Assembly (NCBI GenBank): GCA_020632885.1
Contig: JACKEQ010000011.1
Location: 62,001-126,000 of the forward strand
Source of the DNA: Alphaproteobacteria bacterium
GTDB taxonomy: Bacteria; Myxococcota_A; UBA796; GCA-2862545
Length of the DNA stretch: 64,000 nucleotides
Direction of reading: 5' to 3'
Under the pieces are notes generated by a model, which was not told where the DNA came from, did not search any database, and saw only the letters and a program-made list of their open reading frames with translations. Every line of letters starts with the position of its first letter. Within the stretch, counting starts at the first letter, position 1. Below, in pieces: positions 1-9,025 of this stretch. The translations under genes and the position numbers were made by a program.

Positions 1-2
1 AG

Positions 3-98
3 CTCCCGTTCGACCACGCCGTCGGCGGACACGGTGCTCCTCTCGTGGGCGGGGCTCGCGAGGCGCTCCGGGCCACCGTGGACGCGACGTTCCGCTGA
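3..98 (+). CDS. C-terminal end of an unknown protein (partial)
   Basis: The frame ending at the TGA at 96-98 is open from the window edge and gives about 31 residues ending in TVDATFR. Third codon positions are mostly G or C, as in the real genes here, and the stop lies 52 bases before the next start on the same strand. The fragment is too short to assign a family. It could be a chance open frame. Confidence 0.4.
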   Translation, partial: LPFDHAVGGHGAPLVGGAREALRATVDATFR

Positions 99-127
99 CG
101 GTGGGCGCGCCCGCCGTCGGGACCGGG

Positions 128-133
128 TATGCT
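128..133 (+). promoter_or_regulatory. Candidate -10 hexamer TATGCT before the MopE-repeat lipoprotein
   Basis: TATGCT lies 17 bases before the ATG at 151 and is followed by the ribosome-binding sequence GGAGGA. The same hexamer occurs on the other strand before the Rieske oxygenase (11778-11783). No convincing -35 element is visible. Confidence 0.3.
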
Positions 134-150
134 CCCGCTCGGAGGACGGA

Positions 151-3100
151 ATGCGTTGGATCGGATTGATCGGGCTGGTGAGCGGGTGTGCCTGGATCTC
201 GGACGGCGCGGTCGAAGACAAGATCGCCGAGATCTGCGCCGCGAACCCTGATCTCGAAGGATGTCCGCCCGTCTCGGGTGTCGAGTGCTTCACGGACGCC
301 GATGGTGACGGGTTCGGGGCGGGCACGGCCGAGATCCACGCATCGTGTCCCTCGGGCACCGTGGAGGACGACTCCGACTGCGACGACAGCGCGGCGGGCG
401 TGAACCCGGGCGCCGAGGAGATCTGCGGCAACGCCGTGGACGAGGACTGCGACGGGAGCGCGCCCGACGGCGTGGACGCGTTCGTGGACGGCGACGGCGA
501 CGGGTACGGCGGCGAGGCCACCGTCGTCTGTGCGCTCGGGACCGGCGTGGCGGAGGTCGGAGGCGACTGCGACGACAGCTCGGCCGCCGCGAACCCCGGG
601 GCCACCGAGGTCTGCGGCAACGACGTGGACGAGGACTGCGACGGAAGCGCGCAGGCCGGGGTCACCGTGTACACGGACGCCGATGGTGACGGCTATGGAG
701 ACGGTGCGGGGTACGTCGTCTGCGAGGCCGGTGCGAACGAGTCGGAGCTCGACGGCGACTGCGACGACACCGACGACCTCGTGAGCCCGGGCGTGCCCGA
801 GGACTGCAGCAACACGATCGACGACGACTGCGACGGATCCGCGCCGGCCGAGGTCCTGGCGTTCGTGGACGGCGACATGGACGGCTACGGCGGCACCCAG
901 AGCGCGATGGTCTGCGAGGACCTCGTCGGCTTCGGGTATTCGTTCGCCGACGGCGACTGCGACGACACCACCGACACGCGGAGCCCCGGAGTCCCCGAGG
1001 ACTGCGACACCGCGCTGGACGAGAACTGTGACGGGGAGGGCGGGTACATCTTCGCCTACTTCGACGTCGACCAGGACGGCGTGGGGAACGCTGCCACGGA
1101 GATGCCGGCCTGCAACCTGGCGTCCAACCAGGTCAGCGTCGCGGGTGACTGCGACGACATGGATGCCACACGCTTCCCGGGCAATCCCGAGATCCCGGGT
1201 GACGGCATCGACAACGACTGCGACGACCGCGAGCGGTGCTACGAGGACCTCGATGGCGATGGGTTCGGCACGGCTGTCACCCTCGATACCGCCCTCGGCG
1301 TGCACGCCTGCCTGGCCACCGGCGAGGCGAACGTCTCCACCGACTGCGACGACGACTGCTCGACCTGCTTCCCGCTCGGGGTCGAGGTGTGTGACGACCG
1401 GGACAACGACTGCAACGACAGCATCGACGACAACGCCACCGACGCTCCCACCTGGTACGTGGATGCCGACGACGACGGCTACGGTGACGAGCTGGACGCC
1501 GGGGTCGCGGCCTGCGAGCCTCCCGTGGGCACCTACGTCACCAACGCCACGGACTGCGACGATGCCGCGAACGGCGTGAACCCCGGCGCCGTCGAGATCT
1601 GCCTGAACGGTATCGACGAGAACTGCGACGAGGACGACACGGGGAGCGTGTACTGGTTCGATCAGGACAGCGACGGCTTCGGGGATCCCACCACCCAGAC
1701 CAACTTCTGCGGCACGCCGGACCCCGGCTACGTCCCGTTCGGCGGAGACTGCGACGACGACCAGCCCCTGGCATTCCCCGGCAACACGGCACGCGTGGCC
1801 GGCGACGGTATCGACAACGACTGCCTGAACGGCGAGGAGTGCTTCCACGACGGTGACGCGGACGGGTTCGCGCCCAACAACTCCCCGCTGGAGGACGCCA
1901 TCGGTGGCACCTCCTGCGAGGCCGTGAACCTCCAGGCCGGCGTCGCGGGCGACTGCGACGACGTGCTCGCCTCCAGGAACCCCGATGCCGACGAGGTCCC
2001 GGGCAACGTGGTGGACGAGAACTGCAACTCGCTGGTCGCGTGCTACCCCGACAACGACGGCGACGGCTACGGCGGCGTGGGCTCCGCGTGGACCGAGGTT
2101 CCCACCTGCAACACGGTCGGGCGGGCCACGTTCGACAACGACTGCAACGACACGGACTTCAACGTGAAGCCGGGCGTCTCCGAGGTCTACGGGAACCCGG
2201 TGGACGAGAACTGCGACGGCGACTGGGGCTGTTACGTCGACTCCGACGGCGACAACCATGCGGGCAGCACGCAGGAGATCCTGCAGGCCGCGTGCACCGT
2301 GGGTCAGCCGACGGACTGCGACGACAACGACAACACCATCTACCCGGGTGCCCCCGAGCTCTGCGACCTCAAGATCAACGCGTGCGGGGGAACCCTCCCG
2401 CTCAACGAGTCCGACATCGACGGCGACGGGTACGTGGCGTGCTCGGGTACCTACATCACCACCGACGGCGACTGCGACGACAACGATCCCCTGGCGCGGC
2501 CGGGCCTGACCGAGGTCGTAGCGGATGCCTTCGATCGCGACGAGGACTGCAACGGACGGTACACCTGCTACAACGACGCTGATGGTGACCACCACGGTCC
2601 GACGTCGGGCAACACCAAGCAGGTGCAGAACAGCGTGGCCGACTGTGAGGCCGGGGGTGGCGCGTACGTCGCGGACGACTGCGACGACGCGGAAGCGGAC
2701 CGGTTCCCCGGCAACCCCGAGGTGTGCGACGGGCTGGACAACAACTGCGACAATGCCCTCCCGCCCAACGAGACCGACGACGACAACGACACCTATGTGG
2801 AGTGCACGTCCATCGTCACGGGGTTCAACGGGGGCGACTGCGACGACACGCGTGGGTACTCGTACCCTGGGGCCACCGAGCGGTGCGACGGCCGCGACAA
2901 CGACTGCGACGGCGTCATCACCGACGACATCGGCCTGGTCACCCGGGTGAACGGCGCGAGCGCGATCAACTACACGGGCCAGAACGCCCTGCAGAGCGCG
3001 CTGAACGGCACGGGAGACCAGGACGTGGTGCACGCCTGCCCCCGCACCACGTCCGGCACGGCGTGGCCCGTGGGCAACCCGTCCTACAACGGCCGCGTCA

Positions 3101-4065
3101 ACATCACCGGCCACGACGTGTCGGGCGCGCGGGCGAGGATCGGTCGGTCGTCCACCAACACCCCCATCATGGTGCTCGACAACGGTCTGACGCTCACCAA
3201 CGTCGTGATCGACGGTGGCGCGGTGAGCTCGACGGCCCGCTGCATCGACGTGGTCGACGGGTCGGTCGAGATCTACGACTCCACGCTCCAGGGGTGCATC
3301 TCGTCGGCCGGCTACGGCGGAGCGCTCCAGGTGGGCAGCGCGAGCTCGCTGTACATGGAGAACGTCGTCGTGCAGGGCAACTCCGCCACGCTCGGGGGCG
3401 GCGGGGTGGCGTGCAACAACTGCGAGGACGTCACGATCTACACGTCCACGTTCACCGACAACACCAGCGTGGCACCGCTCGGCGGAGCCACCGGGCTCTT
3501 CATCTGGGATGTGCAGGGAAGCGCCTACATCGAGGGGTCCGACTTCATCGCGAACTCCGGGGGAGCGTCCGCCATCGTCCTCGACAACTCACCGACCTCC
3601 TTCGAGGACGTCACGATCGTCAACAACCACGGCGACTCGTTCTCCGGCGGCCTGACGCTCTTCTCCAGCACCGTCGTCATGAACAACAGCCAGGTGTCCT
3701 CGAACACCTCGTCGTCCTCGTCCTATGGCGCCGGCATCCACATCACCGGGACGTCCCGCCTGGACATGGGCTACTCGACCGTGAGCAACCACCAGCACTT
3801 CTACGGCGCCATCCAGGTCGATGGCTCGCCGCCCGCCGGGTACTCCCACTCGCTCGACATCGACAGCACGAACCTCGTCACGGGCAACCGCTACGGCGTG
3901 GTGATGCGGCCCACGGGCACCTTCGTGGGGCACACCGCTCCGTTCCTGGCCACCCCGAACAACACGAACGACATCTGGCTCTACCAGCCGGACACCACGC
4001 TCGTGTTCATCGAGGGTGTGGTTCCCGGACCGGGCTTCCAGTGCAACGGGACGAGCTGCCAGTAG
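151..4065 (+). CDS. Lipoprotein with 14 MopE-type metal-binding repeats and a beta-helix domain
   Basis: 1304 residues. The ATG at 151 is preferred to the further upstream start because GGAGGA precedes it and it gives a lipoprotein signal with lipobox VSGC (Cys13). Residues about 45-930 hold 14 degenerate copies of a 50-70 residue unit: DxDGDGYG, then GDCDD, then NPGAxE, then a CGNxxDEDCDG-like block. This is the pattern of the Pfam Cu-binding MopE repeat family, common in secreted myxobacterial proteins and rich in possible Ca/Cu ligands. Residues about 960-1290 are repetitive Asn/Ser/Gly-rich sequence typical of a right-handed beta-helix. It probably sits on the outer membrane or cell surface. 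The next gene, a DUF481-like barrel, starts 7 bases downstream. The bound metal and biological role are unknown. Confidence 0.9.
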   Translation: MRWIGLIGLVSGCAWISDGAVEDKIAEICAANPDLEGCPPVSGVECFTDADGDGFGAGTAEIHASCPSGTVEDDSDCDDSAAGVNPGAEEICGNAVDEDCDGSAPDGVDAFVDGDGDGYGGEATVVCALGTGVAEVGGDCDDSSAAANPGATEVCGNDVDEDCDGSAQAGVTVYTDADGDGYGDGAGYVVCEAGANESELDGDCDDTDDLVSPGVPEDCSNTIDDDCDGSAPAEVLAFVDGDMDGYGGTQSAMVCEDLVGFGYSFADGDCDDTTDTRSPGVPEDCDTALDENCDGEGGYIFAYFDVDQDGVGNAATEMPACNLASNQVSVAGDCDDMDATRFPGNPEIPGDGIDNDCDDRERCYEDLDGDGFGTAVTLDTALGVHACLATGEANVSTDCDDDCSTCFPLGVEVCDDRDNDCNDSIDDNATDAPTWYVDADDDGYGDELDAGVAACEPPVGTYVTNATDCDDAANGVNPGAVEICLNGIDENCDEDDTGSVYWFDQDSDGFGDPTTQTNFCGTPDPGYVPFGGDCDDDQPLAFPGNTARVAGDGIDNDCLNGEECFHDGDADGFAPNNSPLEDAIGGTSCEAVNLQAGVAGDCDDVLASRNPDADEVPGNVVDENCNSLVACYPDNDGDGYGGVGSAWTEVPTCNTVGRATFDNDCNDTDFNVKPGVSEVYGNPVDENCDGDWGCYVDSDGDNHAGSTQEILQAACTVGQPTDCDDNDNTIYPGAPELCDLKINACGGTLPLNESDIDGDGYVACSGTYITTDGDCDDNDPLARPGLTEVVADAFDRDEDCNGRYTCYNDADGDHHGPTSGNTKQVQNSVADCEAGGGAYVADDCDDAEADRFPGNPEVCDGLDNNCDNALPPNETDDDNDTYVECTSIVTGFNGGDCDDTRGYSYPGATERCDGRDNDCDGVITDDIGLVTRVNGASAINYTGQNALQSALNGTGDQDVVHACPRTTSGTAWPVGNPSYNGRVNITGHDVSGARARIGRSSTNTPIMVLDNGLTLTNVVIDGGAVSSTARCIDVVDGSVEIYDSTLQGCISSAGYGGALQVGSASSLYMENVVVQGNSATLGGGGVACNNCEDVTIYTSTFTDNTSVAPLGGATGLFIWDVQGSAYIEGSDFIANSGGASAIVLDNSPTSFEDVTIVNNHGDSFSGGLTLFSSTVVMNNSQVSSNTSSSSSYGAGIHITGTSRLDMGYSTVSNHQHFYGAIQVDGSPPAGYSHSLDIDSTNLVTGNRYGVVMRPTGTFVGHTAPFLATPNNTNDIWLYQPDTTLVFIEGVVPGPGFQCNGTSCQ
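286..2935 (+). repeat. Array of 14 degenerate MopE-type coding repeats
   Basis: Each unit contains GACTGCGACGAC or a close variant encoding DCDD, with units spaced about 150-220 bases apart. The repeat is a protein-level one with divergent DNA, so recent tandem duplication is unlikely, but the conserved core could still support recombination. Confidence 0.85.
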
Positions 4066-4072
4066 GGTCGTG

Positions 4073-4804
4073 ATGCTCATCAGCCTGGTTGCGGCCCACG
4101 CGACCATCGTGAACGTGCTCACCCCCGACGTCGGGGCCATCGAGCCCGGCTGGCACGGTTCCGTGAAGGCGGGCGGTCAGATGCTCGCGGGGAACGAGCA
4201 GCGGCTCGGGGCCAACCTCGCTGCGGGCCTGCGCTACCGTCGCGAGCGCGACCTCTGGGCGCTGAAGGCCTCGGTGGACGTGGCGGCGGCCTTCAAGCAG
4301 GTGGTCTCGCAGAAGGCCTTCGTGAACCTCCGCCATCGCCACGCGCTCGGGCAGGGGCCCGTGTCCACCGTGGAGTTCGTCCAGGTCGACCACAACCGGT
4401 TCCGCGGGCTCGCCGTGCGCGACCTGGCGGGTGCCGGCCTCGACATCCGCACCTGGCGCCAGGACTGGACGGAGGCCCACCTGGGCATCACCGTGATGGG
4501 TGAGCATCAGGTGTTCAACGACGGCTACGAGGACGACGACGAGGGCCTGCACGCTCGGATGTCCAACTACTTCACGGTGGCCGTGAAGACCGACAGCGTG
4601 GTGCTCGCGAGCACCACGTTCTACCAGCCCCGCCTGGACCTCTGGGCCAACTGGCGGATGCTCCAGGACCTCTCGATGACCCTGGACATCAGCGAGCGGC
4701 TCGACTGGAACGTGCTGTTCAAGGTCGAGCGCGACAGCCGCCCGCCCACCGGGGTGAAGCCGCTGGACGTGGGCCTCACCTCGGGGCTCGTGCTGGGCTT
4801 CTGA
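4073..4804 (+). CDS. DUF481-like outer-membrane beta-barrel protein
   Basis: 243 residues from ATG 4073 (an in-frame GTG lies immediately before it, at 4070). The sequence has the hallmarks of the DUF481/YdiY family: a GSVKAGGQ...NL strand, alternating polar and apolar strands, RLDWNVLFKVERDSRPP near the end and a terminal Phe after LVLG. Family members are outer-membrane barrels of uncertain function, some salt-induced. It follows the MopE-repeat lipoprotein by 7 bases and is probably co-transcribed with it. No strong ribosome-binding site is visible, which fits translation from the upstream message. Confidence 0.75.
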   Translation: MLISLVAAHATIVNVLTPDVGAIEPGWHGSVKAGGQMLAGNEQRLGANLAAGLRYRRERDLWALKASVDVAAAFKQVVSQKAFVNLRHRHALGQGPVSTVEFVQVDHNRFRGLAVRDLAGAGLDIRTWRQDWTEAHLGITVMGEHQVFNDGYEDDDEGLHARMSNYFTVAVKTDSVVLASTTFYQPRLDLWANWRMLQDLSMTLDISERLDWNVLFKVERDSRPPTGVKPLDVGLTSGLVLGF

Positions 4805-4807
4805 CGC

Positions 4808-6214
4808 TCAGGGCCAGCCGACGATGCTCTTGCCGAACCACGACTCCACGGGCGTCGGCATGCCCGACGTGCACTCGGCCACCACGCCGACCCACGAGCC
4901 CTTCCGGCCGTACGTGCGGACCCAGGTCCCCGCGACCATCGCGGTCGTCTCGCCGTTGATGTCCGTGATGAAGCGCCTGGAGGTGTAGCCACCGTAGACC
5001 GCACCCAGAAACGCCGCAGTCTCGCCCCCTTCGGGGAACAGGACCTCACCCGACACCGAGCCGCTCCTGAAGCCCGCGTCGATGATGTAGGCCCCGTCGT
5101 CGAGGCCTGACAGCCTGTTGCCCAGGATGCTACCGCCGAGCGGGAAGTAGACGTCGCCGCACCCCGCGAGGTCGTCCGACAGGTCCTGGATGTCGGCGTA
5201 GAGCGTGCTGGGGCGCAGGCGAGCGTTGCTGGAGCCCTCGGCGTAGCGCACCTCGCCTGCCACCAGGTTCGATACGGCAGCACCGTGGTTCGCCATGGTG
5301 CAGAGGCCCTCGTCGGCCGTTCCCGTGCAGTCGGTGGGGTCGAACTCCGAGTACTGGAGCGTGAGGGTGTAGTCGCCGCCCTGGGTCTCCTCACCGGGCG
5401 TGATCGTGGTCAGCGTCGCACCGAAGTCGGTCGAGAACATCGTCACCACCGCCGTGTACGTCCCGGCCGGGAGCGTGCTGCCGTGCTCGCCGGGGGCGCC
5501 CGCGTCGAACAGGTCTGTCGGCGCGAAGGAGAGCTGGTCGTACCAGAGCAGGCCGTTCTCGTCCGCGTCCGCGATGTGGTTCCCACCCGCGTCGTACAGG
5601 GCGATCTCGGTGTCGACGTAGCCGAGGTACGGCGCGAGCTCGATGCGGAGCATGTCGCCGTACTCGTCGACGTCCTCGGGGATCGTGAACGTCCAGACGT
5701 CCTTGCCCATCCCGTGGATCTGGCCCTGCACGGTCGTGGTCGAAGCGGCGGCCAGGGTGCCGAGGTCACCGCCGCCGTCCACGACCGTGACGTCCGCGAG
5801 GGTGACGTAGAGCACGTCGAAGGCCGCGTCGGCACCGGTCCCGTCGTCGTAGTCGTCGTACACCTCGACGGTGACGGGAGTCTCGACAGGGCTCCCCGGC
5901 GTCACGGCGAACCGCGCCTCGAGCACCTCGGCCACCTCGACGGTCCCGAAGTCGGGCATCCGGAGCGACTCGTCGTCGCCCGTTTCCATGGTGACGGTGA
6001 CCTCGACCTCCTCCGCGACGGTGTCGGGGAGGTTCGACCGGAGCACGCCCTCCACGATGATCTGCTCCACCGTGAAGTCGAGGGTGACGTCCGTGGTCCA
6101 CGGTCCGGTTCCCGCGTGGGTGACATCCGACGCCTCGGCGTCGGGGATGGCGAAGGTCACGCTGTCCTCGATGACGAGCGTGGTGGCGGATGCGAGGGAG
6201 AGAGTCAGCAGCAT
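4808..6214 (-). CDS. Secreted protein with a jelly-roll (PPC-like) middle domain
   Basis: 468 residues, ATG at 6214 preceded by AGGAGG. A short hydrophobic leader (MLLTLSLASA) suggests export. Residues about 160-300 (GQIHGMGKDVWTFTIPED ... EIALYDAGG ... LPAGTYTAVVTMF) resemble the bacterial pre-peptidase C-terminal jelly-roll fold found in extracellular enzymes. No catalytic motif is recognisable elsewhere. It converges on the DUF481-like gene with only 3 bases between stops. The function is unknown and the domain assignment tentative. Confidence 0.7.
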   Translation of the reverse strand: MLLTLSLASATTLVIEDSVTFAIPDAEASDVTHAGTGPWTTDVTLDFTVEQIIVEGVLRSNLPDTVAEEVEVTVTMETGDDESLRMPDFGTVEVAEVLEARFAVTPGSPVETPVTVEVYDDYDDGTGADAAFDVLYVTLADVTVVDGGGDLGTLAAASTTTVQGQIHGMGKDVWTFTIPEDVDEYGDMLRIELAPYLGYVDTEIALYDAGGNHIADADENGLLWYDQLSFAPTDLFDAGAPGEHGSTLPAGTYTAVVTMFSTDFGATLTTITPGEETQGGDYTLTLQYSEFDPTDCTGTADEGLCTMANHGAAVSNLVAGEVRYAEGSSNARLRPSTLYADIQDLSDDLAGCGDVYFPLGGSILGNRLSGLDDGAYIIDAGFRSGSVSGEVLFPEGGETAAFLGAVYGGYTSRRFITDINGETTAMVAGTWVRTYGRKGSWVGVVAECTSGMPTPVESWFGKSIVGWP

Positions 6215-6235
6215 GGGGCCTCCTGGGTCGCTCGG

Positions 6236-6241
6236 AATGTA
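6236..6241 (-). promoter_or_regulatory. Candidate -10 hexamer TACATT before the secreted jelly-roll protein
   Basis: On the minus strand TACATT lies 21 bases before the ATG at 6214, with AGGAGG between. It is one of a recurring set of TAnnnT hexamers at this distance in the window. Confidence 0.3.
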
Positions 6242-6277
6242 GGGGAGGCGGCCGTTCGGGTCTGTGGAGGTTTCGTG

Positions 6278-7006
6278 TCAGGTCCTCGGAGGAACCCCGC
6301 CTACCGGGGCCCACACGAGACCGGGACCCCGCACGTGGAGATCCGCGTCTGCGCTCTCGGCGGCGCGTTGGAGGCGCTCTTCGCCCGGCGGGAGGGCGAG
6401 GTAGGCGGCCTGCCAGCGATGGAGCAGCGCCATGGCGGGGTGGCTCTTGTCACCGCGGAGATCCCGCGGCAGGCGGTCGCGGAACGCCAACGGGGCCGTG
6501 CCCTTCGTGCCGTCCAGCCAGAACAGGAGGGCCTCCCGCACGAGGGTGCCGTCGCGCTTGCGCAGGGCGTGGGCGACGCCGGCCTCTCCGGTGGGGCCGC
6601 AGCTCCCCTCGATCACGAGCCCTCCGTCGAGCACGGACTCACCGATGCGGCGGTGGGCGTCCGGGACCTCGGCCGCGACGAGGTCGCGCAGGACGTTCAT
6701 GACGCGGACGAGCCTGGCCCGGACCGGCAGGTCGAACGACCCCGACAGGAACGTGAGGCCGGGCCTCTCGTAGGCCCTGGCCCGCTCCACCACGATCGGC
6801 GCGATGTCGACGCCGACGACCTCCAGGGGGGCGACCGCCTCCACGAGCTCCAGGGTGGTCCAGGGCTGGGCGCCGATCCCGAGGTCCACGACGGGCGCGC
6901 CGCGCAGGTGGGGGGCCTCGGGGTCGAGCACCTCCGGCGCCCACGCCCGGACGAGGGCATCGAGCTGACGGAGGCGTCCTGGACGGGTCTTGCGTCGGTG
7001 GTGCAC
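6278..7006 (-). CDS. Class I SAM-dependent methyltransferase
   Basis: 242 residues from a GTG start at 7006. Motif I is present as VVDLGIGAQPWTTLE and is followed by VVGVDIAP, whose acidic residue would bind the SAM ribose. The motif lies about 40 residues in, after a basic N-terminus (HHRRKTRPGRLRQLD). The substrate cannot be read from the sequence. It is divergent from the CXXCH lipoprotein at 7058 and is followed 63 bases later by the secreted protein gene on the same strand. Confidence 0.75.
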   Translation of the reverse strand: MHHRRKTRPGRLRQLDALVRAWAPEVLDPEAPHLRGAPVVDLGIGAQPWTTLELVEAVAPLEVVGVDIAPIVVERARAYERPGLTFLSGSFDLPVRARLVRVMNVLRDLVAAEVPDAHRRIGESVLDGGLVIEGSCGPTGEAGVAHALRKRDGTLVREALLFWLDGTKGTAPLAFRDRLPRDLRGDKSHPAMALLHRWQAAYLALPPGEERLQRAAESADADLHVRGPGLVWAPVGGVPPRT

Positions 7007-7057
7007 GCCGTGGACCTATGGCCGAGCGGCCCCGGCGCGCAAGGCGTACGATGGCCC

Positions 7058-7672
7058 ATGATGCTCCTGCTGACCTTCGCGTGCTCACCGGGCGACCCCC
7101 TCGCTGGGTGCGACCTGGGCGTCTCGCCGACCACCATCGACGGGGTGGTGGGGCAGATCGACGCGCTGCCCGAGCCCTCGGTGGCATGCTTCCTCGCGAG
7201 CCTCGAGCGCCCCCTGCAAGCGACGGCGGCCTTCAGCGCCACGAGCACGCAGCCGGCCGGTGAGCGGGACCCCAGGGTCTTCCTGGTGCTCGACGACCTG
7301 GTGGTGACCACGATCGTCTCGGGGGAGCACGCAGACCGGCTGGAGCTCGGCGAGCGCCACGACGCCTCACGCTCGGTCAAGGCCGAGATCGACCTCGCCC
7401 TCACCGACCCGGATCCCTTCGTCGACGTGCGGGAGGGTGAGGGGACCCGCTGTGCCGTGTGTCACGCGGGGGAGGAGGAGGTGGAGGAAGGGCGGTTCGC
7501 TTCCCGTGCCCTGCGGCCCCACGTCGAGCAGATCGCGCCCATCGGGGATGGGGCCCTCGAACACCTCGCCTGTGTCGGGGAGAACGCGCGGTGCGACCGG
7601 CTCCGCGGCCTGTACGGCTTCGGGCGGGTGGAGGAGGCGGAGCTCGGGCCGGGGTTCGATCTCCTGTTCTGA
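7058..7672 (+). CDS. Small lipoprotein or secreted protein with a CXXCH haem-type motif
   Basis: 204 residues from ATG 7058, with a second ATG directly after. The leader MMLLLTFACS ends in a Cys at position 9, an imperfect lipobox. Residues 132-136 are CAVCH, the covalent haem c attachment pattern, inside RCAVCHAGEEE. No second CXXCH and no obvious distal Met ligand motif were seen. There is no ribosome-binding sequence before the start. TACGAT at 7047-7052 could be a -10 element placing transcription at the start codon, so a leaderless message is possible. It converges on the histidine kinase gene with 5 bases between stops. Confidence 0.65.
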   Translation: MMLLLTFACSPGDPLAGCDLGVSPTTIDGVVGQIDALPEPSVACFLASLERPLQATAAFSATSTQPAGERDPRVFLVLDDLVVTTIVSGEHADRLELGERHDASRSVKAEIDLALTDPDPFVDVREGEGTRCAVCHAGEEEVEEGRFASRALRPHVEQIAPIGDGALEHLACVGENARCDRLRGLYGFGRVEEAELGPGFDLLF

Positions 7673-7677
7673 CGCTG

Positions 7678-8928
7678 TCATGCCGCCGGGAGGAGCACCG
7701 TGAAGGACGCGCCGTGGCCGGGCGAGGTCTGGAGCTCGATGGCCCCGCCCATGCGCTCCACGATCTCGCGGGAGATCGCGAGGCCCAGGCCCACCCCGCC
7801 CGCAGTCCGCGTCCGGGAGTCGTCGCCCTGGGCGAAGCGGTCGAACACCCGTGCCGCGACCTCGGGCGTCATGCCGGGACCATCGTCGGCCACACGGATG
7901 GCGAGCGTACGGCCACGCACGCAGGACGACACCTCGATCTCGCCGTCCGGCGCGAACTTCGTGGCGTTCGTCACCAGGTTGAGCACGACCTGCCGCAGGC
8001 GCTCGGGGTCTGCCAGCGCTTCACCGTCCGCGACCGCCGTTCGGATGCGGGCAGCGGGCGCGAAGGGGCGCACCATCGCGACGGCATCGTCCAGGATGGG
8101 GCGTACGGGCGTAGGCGCGATGGCGAGGGTGAGCTGGTCCGCCTCGATGCGCGTGAGATCGAGGACGTCGTCGATGATGCCGAGGAGGTGCGTCGCCGCG
8201 TCGAGGACGTGCTGGAGGTCGTCGGCGACGTCGTCGTCGACCTCCTCCCGGGCCATCTCGGTGTACCCGATCACCGCGTTCAGCGGGGTGCGGAGCTCAT
8301 GGCTCATGTTCTCGAGGAACCGGCTCTTGGCGCGGCTGGCTGCGGCCGCGTCCCGTTCGGCCCGAAGGCGCACGGCCATCTCGCGCTCCAGCGCCCGGGT
8401 GCGTTCCCGTACCCGGTCCTCCAGGGAGGCGTTGAGCCGATCGCGCTCCTCGGCTGCCAGGGACCTGGCGGCGCTCATCATGCCGACCACGCCTGCAGAT
8501 CCCACGACCAGGATGAGGATCCCGTCGAGTCCGAAGCCGGGCCTCACCACCATCGACCAGGACGCCGTGAGCAGCGTGGTGATCACCGCGAGGAGCACCC
8601 AGAGACCCCTCCAGCTGCTGACGAGGACCGCGCACCCCACCGCCAGCGGGAGGATCCCCACCACCTCGTCGGCGCTCCACGCATTGGCGATCGCGAGGGA
8701 CGCGTAGTCGAAGAAGATGCTGTAGATGAGGACCGAGGTCGCCTGGCCGAGGGTCCGGTCGGAGATCCGGTTCCGGACCGCCAGCAGGCCGATGGCGATG
8801 GCCGCGATGAGGAACCGCAGCCACATCGGGTCCTGGGCCACGGGCTCACTCCATGTGGCGAAGCCCGCGGCGGGCATGGCTGTCGCGGCCAGCCCGAGCA
8901 GTCCGACATGGATGGTCCGTGCTTCCAC
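7678..8928 (-). CDS. Membrane-bound sensor histidine kinase
   Basis: 416 residues from GTG 8928, chosen because GGAGGAGGAGCG lies directly upstream; the longer frame to 9054 adds an unconvincing Pro/Arg-rich leader. Residues about 5-155 contain several hydrophobic segments (probably five or six membrane spans), followed by a charged coiled-coil linker. The HisKA domain has MSHELRTPLN with phospho-acceptor His210. The HATPase domain carries NLVTNATKF, DDGPGM and GGVGLGLAI boxes near the end. It closely resembles in layout the kinase at 28303-29610. No response regulator is adjacent, so the partner is unknown. Confidence 0.92.
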   Translation of the reverse strand: MEARTIHVGLLGLAATAMPAAGFATWSEPVAQDPMWLRFLIAAIAIGLLAVRNRISDRTLGQATSVLIYSIFFDYASLAIANAWSADEVVGILPLAVGCAVLVSSWRGLWVLLAVITTLLTASWSMVVRPGFGLDGILILVVGSAGVVGMMSAARSLAAEERDRLNASLEDRVRERTRALEREMAVRLRAERDAAAASRAKSRFLENMSHELRTPLNAVIGYTEMAREEVDDDVADDLQHVLDAATHLLGIIDDVLDLTRIEADQLTLAIAPTPVRPILDDAVAMVRPFAPAARIRTAVADGEALADPERLRQVVLNLVTNATKFAPDGEIEVSSCVRGRTLAIRVADDGPGMTPEVAARVFDRFAQGDDSRTRTAGGVGLGLAISREIVERMGGAIELQTSPGHGASFTVLLPAA

Positions 8929-9025
8929 CGCTCCTCCTCCTGGCCCATGTCGGCACGGGCGGGTCGGATCGAGAGCCCACGAAAGCCACGCGCCATCGGA
9001 CCGATGAGGCCCTCGGGGAGGAGAC

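Noticed and set aside
286..2935. Regularly spaced GACTGCGACGAC units as a CRISPR-like array
   Set aside because: They are codons of MopE-type protein repeats with variable spacing and sequence; no leader or cas genes.
5285..7057. Long N-terminal extension of the CXXCH lipoprotein frame
   Set aside because: The extension is antisense to two supported genes and the lipoprotein signal at 7058 marks the real start.
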